This document shows positions 37,867 to 46,156 of a stretch of DNA of 64,000 nucleotides, in pieces (the first letter of the stretch is position 1; each line of letters opens with the position of its first letter). The translations under genes were made by a program, and so were the position numbers. The stretch is from Legionella steigerwaltii (GTDB lineage Bacteria > Pseudomonadota > Gammaproteobacteria > Legionellales > Legionellaceae): contig NZ_LNYZ01000013.1 in NCBI RefSeq assembly GCF_001468065.1, positions 301,108 through 365,107 on the forward strand, written 5' to 3'. Below the pieces are notes generated by a model, which made no database searches, was not told the origin of the DNA, and saw only the letters and a list, made by a program, of their open reading frames with translations.

Positions 37867-40224
37867 ATGGACAGTAAAATTGAAAAGCAACCATTTACAC
37901 TGACAATGCTAGGGACGCTCACTGATTTTACCCCTGAATTAAAACAAACCCGAAAACCTACTCCTTATACTAAGGGATCCAAAGTAAAAGATTATCCTAA
38001 GGGAGAAACATTAAGCATCATCTCTTCTTTAATTAAAACAAGTTCACCTGCTAACACGACAAAAGGAGACTTAAAAAATCCGTACCCTTTTCAGGCTGAT
38101 GAAATTGCCGTAGTTAATGGACCTAAAACGGATGGTGCTAACGTAGGAGAAAAAATTGCCCTAGGTCTGGCAGCAGTATTAAAAGCAATAGCTCGAGGAC
38201 AAACATCAATCAATATTATTGCTCATAGTAGAGGTGTTGTTGAATCAATTTTGATAGCTCATGAATTAGAAGCAATACAAAAAATGGTTGCAACGTGTGC
38301 TTCTTTTGAAGAGGTATTGAAACATTTAACTGAGCAACAAACCAAACGACACAAGGGCACGCCGACCAACAATACACCAGATATTATAGAGGTTTTAAAA
38401 TCTCAAATTAATCAGATACCCAAAGAAGATCAAGAGCAATGGTTTAATCTACTAAAAACATCTCTGCCTAATGCATCAATAAATCTTTTTGGTGTAGATC
38501 CCGTCCCTGGGGATTGTTTTCCAATTACTTGGTATGACGAACGATTTTTTATATTGCCTCAAATTATAAAAAATACTGAATTAATTTTTTATGCAAACGA
38601 ACGCTCGGATTGGGGATTTACCCCAATTTGTCCTGAGGTAGTTTCCAAAGAAACACAAAATTATGTTCGTTATTCCATGCCCGGACATCATGGAACAGGA
38701 TCAACTGGAAATAACGGTTCCCAACAAGGAATAATTGTCTGCCCTAATGGTTATAAAACCACTCATGTCCAAAAATTAATGATATATAAGATACTTAATT
38801 TTTTAAGTAGACATCATGTAGAATTTAATGATGGCACCCAGATTTTTCACCAGTATTCTGCTTTAGGTAGAAAGTATTTGGGAGACGATACCGAAACGAA
38901 ATCAATTAATTTAAGTTCACTCGATTTCCCTACTATTTTACGAAAACTGTATGCCATCATAGCCAAAAATCAAATTGGCTATGATGCATATAATTTAACC
39001 TATTATTCCTACATGGGTCTCACAAAGCAACGCAAGATATTGAATAAAGGACATGTCTATGGCCTCTTCAATGACGTTTTTACTACATACTCTGGCTATG
39101 TTAATGAAGAGCATGCTTTATTAATGCAAGCTCATTTTTTTAAAATTTTTGGTCTTGATACACAAAGAAAAAATCTTGCGGATTTAATTAATACTGCAAA
39201 CTTAGTCTTAGAAGAAAACATTAAAAAAATTGCCAGTAAAGAAGCATCCATAGAAGCATCCATTTTGGATTCTGAAGTGAATCGCAAAAATGTGTTAGAA
39301 ACATTTGGCGTAGTGATTCGTCAGGTTAGTCAACAATATTTAACTGATGATTGGTCCCCCATTGAAAAAGAAAAGGAAAAAGAAGATCTCTATCAAGCAA
39401 TCATTGATATCTTAACTAAATTTAAAGAACTCTCTAAATCAGATAATTTAACGATTCGACAGTATGTCGCAGAACTTCTTCTTTTAAGTTTCACGAGCAT
39501 AAACCATACATTAGTAGTTCGAGCCCAAGGCATTAAAAAGGATTTCAAATACCTGCAGGAATCTATAGATAATCGCTTAACAAAATTTTTTAGTGAATTA
39601 TTAATGCAATTAAATCATACCGAGAATAGCCCCTCGGTTATTCTGAGTGAAATTATCAATTCAGAAGAATATAAAAAACTGCCCAATCATCCATCAGCAA
39701 TCAAAATAACTCATATCTATAAACAACTGAGTGGAAAAGGGCTAGAAAAATACAGCATTGAACAACTAACAAAAAGCTATGAAGAACAATTTGCAAATAC
39801 TATTGAAGATTTTGCAAAGCTTTATCAACAAATTCGAATCTTTATCTATGACTTAGCTGCCTTGCGTAGCATAGTCCCTAGTGAAAAAATTGAAGTAGAT
39901 GAACTGCACTTGCTAAAACAAGCTAATGGGTTAATCGCAACAGCAGCAGAACGATTTTATAAAGACAGACCCTATGCACTTCCTCCCATTGCCGAAACCG
40001 AGTTCATGAAATTAGCAGAAAGACATGCTATAGAACATCTTGGTGTAGTTGATCGCCTCAAAGAAAAAAATAAAGAACCGGAAAAAACAACCGTAGAAGC
40101 AAGTAGTGGCTGGTTTTCTTTCTTCTGGAGCCCAGTATCAAGAATGGTATATGGTACTCAAGTTAATACCACCAGTAATGGAGACATCATCCCCAAAGAA
40201 GGTATTACATCGACTCCTTCATAG
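37867..40224 (+). CDS. Alpha/beta hydrolase (T6SS-lipase/DUF2235-like), candidate effector
   Basis: 785 residues from the ATG at 37867, preceded by GAGG; a GTG at 37843 has no site. Residues ~110-300 hold a lipase-like core: INIIAHSRGVVESI (nucleophile Ser121), INLFGVDPVPGD after a strand (acid Asp), and YSMPGHHGTGSTG with a His suited to complete the triad. The HSRG / DPVPG / MPGHHG order matches DUF2235-type phospholipase folds found in type VI effectors. The C-terminal ~450 residues are helical, with coiled-coil stretches, and end in a Trp/Phe patch (SSGWFSFFWSPVS) that could bind membrane. No signal peptide. Effector status is inference. Confidence 0.64.
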   Translation: MDSKIEKQPFTLTMLGTLTDFTPELKQTRKPTPYTKGSKVKDYPKGETLSIISSLIKTSSPANTTKGDLKNPYPFQADEIAVVNGPKTDGANVGEKIALGLAAVLKAIARGQTSINIIAHSRGVVESILIAHELEAIQKMVATCASFEEVLKHLTEQQTKRHKGTPTNNTPDIIEVLKSQINQIPKEDQEQWFNLLKTSLPNASINLFGVDPVPGDCFPITWYDERFFILPQIIKNTELIFYANERSDWGFTPICPEVVSKETQNYVRYSMPGHHGTGSTGNNGSQQGIIVCPNGYKTTHVQKLMIYKILNFLSRHHVEFNDGTQIFHQYSALGRKYLGDDTETKSINLSSLDFPTILRKLYAIIAKNQIGYDAYNLTYYSYMGLTKQRKILNKGHVYGLFNDVFTTYSGYVNEEHALLMQAHFFKIFGLDTQRKNLADLINTANLVLEENIKKIASKEASIEASILDSEVNRKNVLETFGVVIRQVSQQYLTDDWSPIEKEKEKEDLYQAIIDILTKFKELSKSDNLTIRQYVAELLLLSFTSINHTLVVRAQGIKKDFKYLQESIDNRLTKFFSELLMQLNHTENSPSVILSEIINSEEYKKLPNHPSAIKITHIYKQLSGKGLEKYSIEQLTKSYEEQFANTIEDFAKLYQQIRIFIYDLAALRSIVPSEKIEVDELHLLKQANGLIATAAERFYKDRPYALPPIAETEFMKLAERHAIEHLGVVDRLKEKNKEPEKTTVEASSGWFSFFWSPVSRMVYGTQVNTTSNGDIIPKEGITSTPS

Positions 40225-40323
40225 ACATTAATTATAAGTAGGTTGGATCAATTTTGACCCAACAAAGCAAGTGTAGCAACTGCCTTAAATGTTTAGTTCA
40301 AGACAATTGCTAGATGTTAAAAC

Positions 40324-41556
40324 TTAGGAAAGAATGCAGCTACTTCCACTAGTTGGACTGCTGAAGCCGCAACTATCTTGAAAATATTTTGCAGGTATTG
40401 GAGCACGATTAGTGGCATGAGAGGCCTGATTGTGAAAACCATGGCGATTGCGTCCTGGATTAGAAGCAGCTGTAACCTCGGTGACCCTGGATGCTTTTTC
40501 TTCAATAACAGGAGCAGCAACAGGAGCAGCAACAGGAACAGCGGCAACAACAGGAGCGGCAGGAGCAGCGATAGCAACGGCTTGCTTTTGTTCCTCTAGC
40601 GGTAAAGGTTCTTCTTTTTCCAGAGCGACTTCATCTTCAAGTGTTTCAGCAGGCTGTAAAAACATAGGTTGGGTATCAATTGCAATTTGAGACTCATAAT
40701 TCGCTTCCTTCTCACCCTCTTCCACTGCATTTGCATTTGCATTTGCAGAGTCGAATTGTTCTGGTTGAGCAACCAAATCGCCTTGCATCACAGGTTGTTG
40801 CATTTCGAGCTTCAACTCTTCGGCAATCTGATTGTACTCCCAAAAACGAGTATCCAGCAGCTTAACCACCGTTTCACTATAATTATTGAAAATGACTCCT
40901 TCCGGTTTCCCTGCTAACGCTGCTTTCAAAGTGATTTGTGAACCATCATAGTTGTTAAGGCGTAAGGTCACTTTGGGTGGGATCATGTGTGGGTTTGTTT
41001 GATAAAATTCTTGTAACCTACCCAATATATCAAGGCGATCATCATAAAAATCAAAGATTATTTCTTCATCAGGATGAGCGGTAGCAGCTGCTTGCATTTG
41101 CGCGAAAATAAGTGCTACTTTAGTTTCATCCATTGGGCAGTTTGGATGTTCAAAGGACCCCCCTTCTATCCACTTATTATTCTTAATCTCTTCCATAATA
41201 AGCTTGTAAGCACTACCTGGTTCAAGAGAGTTGTATAGGTCCGTTAATAACAAGGGATTAAAGGAAACACCCAAATAATCACACACAGTTTGAATGGCTG
41301 AGGCACAAGAACCTTTGAAATGAATCGCATTGCCTGCATTGCCAAAATCAGCATCATAAGATTGGCGATTAGAACCAATCAATGCAATGACTTGCGAATA
41401 CTGTTCATTTTCGCTTTTTAACTGATCTAAAAATGCCCGATTATGAACAATTACTGCATCAGTAAGATGTTTATTCCAATTTGTATAAGGTGCATCAATG
41501 TATGCCCCATTAAATAAACAGCCATCAAAATCAAATGATAAAATACGAAGTGTCAT
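40324..41556 (-). CDS. HAD-fold protein with C-terminal CaaX box, probable effector
   Basis: 410 residues. The N-terminus has HAD motif I, LSFDFDGCLFN (Asp9, Asp11), a motif II-like ALIGSNRQS and a motif IV-like IIFDFYDDRLDIL, so a phosphatase-type HAD domain covers about 1-250. A low-complexity Ala/Pro/Val linker (~325-350) follows, encoded by imperfect GC-rich tandem repeats. The last four residues are CILS, a CaaX box with Ser in the final position that fits host protein farnesylation; another Cys (DSCGF) lies about ten residues before it. Prenylated effectors are known in Legionella (for example AnkB). A membrane-tethered phosphatase in host cells is the likely role (inference). Confidence 0.66.
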   Translation of the reverse strand: MTLRILSFDFDGCLFNGAYIDAPYTNWNKHLTDAVIVHNRAFLDQLKSENEQYSQVIALIGSNRQSYDADFGNAGNAIHFKGSCASAIQTVCDYLGVSFNPLLLTDLYNSLEPGSAYKLIMEEIKNNKWIEGGSFEHPNCPMDETKVALIFAQMQAAATAHPDEEIIFDFYDDRLDILGRLQEFYQTNPHMIPPKVTLRLNNYDGSQITLKAALAGKPEGVIFNNYSETVVKLLDTRFWEYNQIAEELKLEMQQPVMQGDLVAQPEQFDSANANANAVEEGEKEANYESQIAIDTQPMFLQPAETLEDEVALEKEEPLPLEEQKQAVAIAAPAAPVVAAVPVAAPVAAPVIEEKASRVTEVTAASNPGRNRHGFHNQASHATNRAPIPAKYFQDSCGFSSPTSGSSCILS

Positions 41557-42101
41557 TTCTATATACCTATTAAAAATTTATTTGTTTCGGTTAATATGCG
41601 ATTAACCAACTTAAAAATTTAAGGCTAGAAATAAGCTTGATAGGTTGAAACTAAGCAATGAAAGAAGCCTAAGTTCTTGACAGGCAATGATGCTCCGCAT
41701 TTTTTAGGCTGATATAGCTTAATTGCACTCAAATACAACCCATCAGGCATATTTTGCCTAGTTATTGATTCGAGATTAATTAAACTTACCAGCCCTCCAC
41801 TCGCCCTATTTGATTAATTTTGGGCTTGAGTAATTACGAATTGCGCAAATTCTAACATATTTTTCTTAAAAAAGTACTAAAAAAATGCATTTTTATTTTA
41901 AATACTTCATACGAGATATTTTTTTAATTTAGGTGTAGGTTTGGGTCATTTTGACTTGAGGGCTGTTTATCTCTGCGTCATCCCGAGTGCAACGAGGGAT
42001 CTCTATGATGTTGTATTGGGTTACTTTGGGAGATCCCTCGTTGCACTCGGGATGACGAAAAAGTATACAAGTATTGGAGTGCAGATAATACAAAATTGAA
42101 C
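41557..42101. other. Intergenic stretch with a perfect inverted repeat
   Basis: 545 bases without a gene. Apart from the inverted repeat at 41976-42057 the sequence is AT-rich; 41557-41900 holds the upstream region of the HAD gene. No RNA gene is visible. Confidence 0.5.
41976..42057. repeat. Perfect 27-bp inverted repeat, MITE/REP-like
   Basis: The arms at 41976-42002 and 42031-42057 are exact reverse complements (27 bp, starting CGTCATCCCGAGTGCAACGA) with a 28-base spacer. The element could form a very stable hairpin in either transcript. It lies downstream of alkB and upstream of the HAD gene. Confidence 0.9.
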
Positions 42102-43154
42102 TCATAAGTTTTTCGAGCGATAAATCAGCACTCTTTTATCCATTACTTTCCTCCATAATGGAGGGAAAAGAGCCAGAATTAACATTCCCAAATAACCTGA
42201 AGGAAGTTGCGGGCTTGAATCAATATGTCTTAACAATTGATAAGGGCGTGCTCCATGAACATGATGATCTGAATGTCTTTGCAGTTGAAAAAGAATCATG
42301 TTACTCAGCCAGTGACTCGCATTCCATGAATGCTGAGCTGAAACTTTTTCATAGGACCCATTAGCGAGTTTCTTGCGCTCCAAACCATAATGCTCAATAT
42401 AATTAATAACTTCCAGCAAAAAAATGGCAGTCAATGATTGAAGGATAAAGAATAAAAGAGCCCGCCATCCGCCATAACAAAAAAGAGCCATTGCCAAAAC
42501 AAGAGGCATGCCAATAATCCACCAGAATTGATTGTTTAAATGGTACCTTGGATATCCTTGACGGCTTAAACGCTTACGCTCTATGTGCAGGGCGGAACGA
42601 AAAGAACCAACAATTGTTCTTGGTAGAAAATGATACAAACTTTCCCCTAGTCTAGATGTCGCAGGATCTTTAGGTGTAGCCACATGAACATGATGCCCAC
42701 GAACATGTTCAATAAAAAAATGACCGTAACATACACTGACTAACAAAGCTTTACCTAGGATTTGATCCGTCCTGGAGTTTTTATGCATTAACTCATGAGC
42801 AAGGGTAATTCCAATCCCGCCGGTTAGAAGTCCAATTGACAGACTAAATCCAATAAATTCTGTTACTGTTAACGGGAAATGAACGACCAAATAAGCCGAA
42901 AAAATCATAAAACAATATTGCAAAGGCACATAGATCCAGGTAAGGAGCTTGAAATATTGGTCCTTTAGTAACATGTTCTCTTGAGTACTGTCTGGATTAC
43001 TTTGATCAACGATCAAAACATCCATCAAAGGAATCATCGTGAATAACACAAAAAATGGGAGGAAAGTATAAAAACTACCAAAATAAAAACCCATAAAAGG
43101 CAGGAGTACCAATAAATAAGCCAACATAAAGCAGAGTTTTTTACTTAGTTTCAT
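42102..43154 (-). CDS. alkB: AlkB-type membrane diiron hydroxylase (alkane 1-monooxygenase family)
   Basis: 350 residues, normal for bacterial AlkB (~400) but slightly short. There are about six membrane helices and the full set of His clusters: HELMHK, HVRGHHVHV, NYIEHYGL (the AlkB signature) and LQRHSDHHVH. The family hydroxylates terminal carbons of alkanes or fatty acids with electrons from rubredoxin and rubredoxin reductase; neither is in this window. The symbol reflects the family; the true substrate might be a fatty acid or host lipid. It lies between effector-like genes and a repeat-rich gap. Confidence 0.85.
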   Translation of the reverse strand: MKLSKKLCFMLAYLLVLLPFMGFYFGSFYTFLPFFVLFTMIPLMDVLIVDQSNPDSTQENMLLKDQYFKLLTWIYVPLQYCFMIFSAYLVVHFPLTVTEFIGFSLSIGLLTGGIGITLAHELMHKNSRTDQILGKALLVSVCYGHFFIEHVRGHHVHVATPKDPATSRLGESLYHFLPRTIVGSFRSALHIERKRLSRQGYPRYHLNNQFWWIIGMPLVLAMALFCYGGWRALLFFILQSLTAIFLLEVINYIEHYGLERKKLANGSYEKVSAQHSWNASHWLSNMILFQLQRHSDHHVHGARPYQLLRHIDSSPQLPSGYLGMLILALFPPLWRKVMDKRVLIYRSKNL

Positions 43155-43290
43155 TTGAATGCCTTTTTCAACTCCTCTCTTTAAAATATAGCTGAATCAT
43201 TAATAATATAATAGTGTAACAGGTGTACCCCACTACCACAGTTAGAAGATTTGTAACCGTTCAGGCAATGGTGACAACTTAAGAGAACAT

Positions 43291-43379
43291 GTAGCCTGGG
43301 TGCAGCGCAGCGAAACCCGGGATATAGAAGCGTGATTTTTTAACGTAACCCGGGTTTCGCTGCGCTGCACCCAGGCTAC
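43291..43379. repeat. Palindromic dispersed repeat, copy 1 of 4
   Basis: It begins GTAGCCTGGGTGCAGCGCAG and ends with the reverse complement, with a loop of about 30 bases. The same arms recur at 54329-54379, 58897-58952 and 63919-63996. All copies sit between genes. Confidence 0.92.
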
Positions 43380-43454
43380 AACAATTACAAGCAACCTAAA
43401 TTTCGTTAAAAAATTGCATTTAAGACAATATCTACATGTCTATCTATATCTCAT

Positions 43455-43497
43455 AAGTTGGCACCATTGACCGTTCAGACAATAGTGGCAACTTATG
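43455..43497. repeat. Inverted repeat around an ACCGTTCAG core
   Basis: Arms of about 16 bases (TAAGTTGGCACCATTG and CAATAGTGGCAACTTA) are near-perfect reverse complements around the core. A half copy lies at 43255-43282, about 200 bases upstream. Confidence 0.7.
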
Positions 43498-43530
43498 TGC
43501 AGCCCTTATTAGCATAACGAATACGAGCAT

Positions 43531-44715
43531 CTAATACGGAACACGAAATCCAAAGAGTATCTTTGAGTCATATTCACTGAGAATAAAGTTTTTTTCCAAC
43601 ATAATTTGAAACAATGATTTTGGGACTTTGGTTAATTTATTTGGCCAACTAAAAAGCATGATTGTTAAAATATTGCGGTGCTCTCCTTTAATAAGGTCAA
43701 ATGAGTTTTCCTTATTAGGAAGTATGTGATGGTTTTTATTGTAAATGGTTTTTAAATGGGATTTGATTTTACTAATCGTTTTCAAATCGTTAGCCTGGAT
43801 AAGCATAAGACAAACACCAACCTCAACAATCACATCATATTCAGTGCGTGATATTATTTCATCGATATGGATTTTAAAATATTCAGTAATCCAATCAAAT
43901 CGATGCGGGTCAAGTTGTTTCTGATAATAACGACTTTCACTTAAAATAAAGTGCGTCATGCCATAAATTTTTGCAGAATAATCCAAATCAGTTAATTGAT
44001 CGTCCAGACTGTCAGAGAAAATTTTCTTAAATTTTTGGGTATACGGTTTTCTTAAGTCAATAATTCCTAAATCGTATAGATAATAAACATAATTAATAAG
44101 CTGGGCACCATATATTTTAATGTTCTCTTCATCAAGAATAAATTTTTCAAAATCATTACTTTTTGTTTTTAAAAAATTAATAATTTTGAGCGTGTCAGGA
44201 AATAATGGGGTTTCTTCCATATGATAAAAATATATTTTATTGGTCAAAATAAGCAAACTAAGATAGTAGGCTATCCTGGGATATTTCAAACTTTCTTTTA
44301 TTCTTCTTTTGGTTTTTTCAGTATCGCTCTCAGTAATGGATAATAATCTTTTGTTTTCAATTTCAATCACCGTGTCATTTTGTAGGTTTTTATATAGATA
44401 TCTATATCTACCACCTAATAAATAAAGATAATTAATAATCGGATTAATGTATTCTTCATTGCCCGTTAAAGTATACATTCTCATAGCAAAGTGTTCTTGA
44501 TGGGTCACAGGTAAAGTATAAAATTTAGACTGATATTCTTTTAAAATCTGCTCACCAATATTGGCATGACATACGGAGTTGAATAAGAATAAAATTACAA
44601 TTAAATAGTGCACTAGTTCTAAAAATATATGTTCAGTAAAATGGAGGGATGGGATTTTAGCAATGTAATGCCTCTTATTCAAACATAAAAGTTTAAAAAT
44701 GTATAAAGAACTCAC
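43531..44715 (-). CDS. Probable exported protein of unknown function
   Basis: 394 residues in the frame, but it starts at a GTG without a clear site, and the true start may lie further in. A hydrophobic segment HYLIVILFLFNSVCHA fits a signal peptide with cleavage before NIGEQ. The mature part is all helical, with many Tyr, Leu and Lys, and opens with THQEHFAMRMYTLTGNEEYI. I am reminded of DUF3541 proteins from other gammaproteobacteria but cannot confirm it. It lies just downstream of the LRR gene on the same strand (47-bp gap). Confidence 0.55.
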   Translation of the reverse strand: MSSLYIFKLLCLNKRHYIAKIPSLHFTEHIFLELVHYLIVILFLFNSVCHANIGEQILKEYQSKFYTLPVTHQEHFAMRMYTLTGNEEYINPIINYLYLLGGRYRYLYKNLQNDTVIEIENKRLLSITESDTEKTKRRIKESLKYPRIAYYLSLLILTNKIYFYHMEETPLFPDTLKIINFLKTKSNDFEKFILDEENIKIYGAQLINYVYYLYDLGIIDLRKPYTQKFKKIFSDSLDDQLTDLDYSAKIYGMTHFILSESRYYQKQLDPHRFDWITEYFKIHIDEIISRTEYDVIVEVGVCLMLIQANDLKTISKIKSHLKTIYNKNHHILPNKENSFDLIKGEHRNILTIMLFSWPNKLTKVPKSLFQIMLEKNFILSEYDSKILFGFRVPY

Positions 44716-44762
44716 TTAATGTGTAATTTGTATCTTTTTTTATTTTGCCTCTTTGCTTTTGT

Positions 44763-45947
44763 TTATCTCCCGATTTGGTTGATATAAGTATTTAAGTCCA
44801 TGGGAAGCTCTTCACGTTTTTTCAATAACTCTTTGTTCTGCGCCACAAATAATGCGTAAAGATTTAAGAATGATGGGACAGCGGTTTTAAATCCAAGCTT
44901 CCTGTAAGTATTCGCATCAGCTCTTCGAAGCGATACATCCAAATTTCTCTCATGTTCATCAACCAGGATCATTTGTTCTGCGGTTGGAAAACGAGCCAAA
45001 ATTACCTTGCGTTGCGCTTCATCCATCTTTTCTAATTCATAACAAGTTAAACTAATCGATATATCCTTAGGAATAGCATTTACGATTATCTCAAGCTCAG
45101 TGGCTGTTTTTTTCCATAGTTCATTCCCGCGTAAATCAAGATGACTTACCCCAGAGTCTTTCAAAGCACCAAACATCGCAGCCAACTCAATGCCTGATTT
45201 TTGCCAAAAATCATTTCCACGCAAATCAAGACGTCGCACACCAGAATCCTTTAACCCACCCAACATAGTAGCCAGCTCTACACCTGATTTTTGCCAAAAA
45301 TCACTCCAATTTAAACTAAGATGTGTCACCCCGGAATTGTTTAATGCTGCCAACATAATGGCCAGCTCAGCTCCTGATTTTTTCCATAGATCATTCCCAC
45401 TCAAATCAACATGCATCACCCCAGAATTCTTCAAAGCACGTAACACCTTAGCTAGCGCTTCGCCTGATTTAACCCAAAGGTCACTCCAACTCAAATCAAA
45501 ATCTGTTATTCCAGAATCCTTTAAAGCAGCCAATATGGAAATCAGCTCCGCTTCTGATTTTTGTCCCAAACCATTTCCACTCAAAACAAGGTGTGTCACC
45601 CCTGAATTTTTCAAAACACCTAACATAGAGGCCAGGTTAGCTCCAGACTTTAACCAGAAGTCATTCCAACTCAAATCAAGATACCTCACCCCTGAATTGT
45701 TTAAGGCAGCTAACATAGCAGCCAGCTCTACATCTGATTTTTGTCCGAGCCCATTTCCAGTCAGAATAAGATGCATCACCCCGGAATCTTTCATAAAACC
45801 TAACATCGTAGCGAGCTCTACACCTGATTTTTGGCATAGGTTATGTCTCGCCAAATTAAGGGACTTCCTCCCTGATTCTTTCAAAACCTGAATTTCAGTA
45901 ACGAGTTGATTTATAGTTTCAGCAAAAATTTTTTGATCATACGGCAT
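44763..45947 (-). CDS. Leucine-rich-repeat protein, probable effector
   Basis: 394 residues; AGGAAAA precedes the ATG. Residues ~20-285 consist of about nine tandem LRRs of 30 residues, each with the pattern SGVxxLDLSxNxLxxKSGxELAxML, that is, ribonuclease-inhibitor type with alternating strand and helix. The DNA repeats about every 90 bases with high identity, suggesting recent expansion. The C-terminal ~100 residues carry a capping helix region (LTCYELEKMDEAQRK). No signal peptide. LRR proteins of this kind are common among Legionella effectors and serve for protein binding; no enzyme domain is present. Confidence 0.75.
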   Translation of the reverse strand: MPYDQKIFAETINQLVTEIQVLKESGRKSLNLARHNLCQKSGVELATMLGFMKDSGVMHLILTGNGLGQKSDVELAAMLAALNNSGVRYLDLSWNDFWLKSGANLASMLGVLKNSGVTHLVLSGNGLGQKSEAELISILAALKDSGITDFDLSWSDLWVKSGEALAKVLRALKNSGVMHVDLSGNDLWKKSGAELAIMLAALNNSGVTHLSLNWSDFWQKSGVELATMLGGLKDSGVRRLDLRGNDFWQKSGIELAAMFGALKDSGVSHLDLRGNELWKKTATELEIIVNAIPKDISISLTCYELEKMDEAQRKVILARFPTAEQMILVDEHERNLDVSLRRADANTYRKLGFKTAVPSFLNLYALFVAQNKELLKKREELPMDLNTYINQIGR

Positions 45948-46156
45948 GAATATATTTTCCTAATAAAAACAAAGTGCCAGTTTATGGGTTCATGAGGGAA
46001 TTTTACTTTCTTAATATTGTTATTAACGCGATTGTAGATAACAAGCATTATATGATAGATAACAAAATACATAGAATATTAGTTGGTACATCTAGACAGA
46101 TCATTAAGGAATATCCCAGGATGCATGAAACACCCTGGGGAATATATTTCGACTAT

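Larger units (their letters stand above)
43155..43530. other. Repeat-rich intergenic region
   Basis: 376 bases without a gene. It holds one palindromic repeat (43291-43379) and two copies of another motif: a half site at 43255-43282 (core ACCGTTCAGGCAATGGTGAC) and a full inverted copy at 43455-43497, whose arms flank the same ACCGTTCAG core. Confidence 0.6.

Noticed and set aside
45190..45891. A 233-residue + strand frame with repeats
   Set aside because: It is the antisense of the leucine-rich repeats; its periodicity comes from the real gene.
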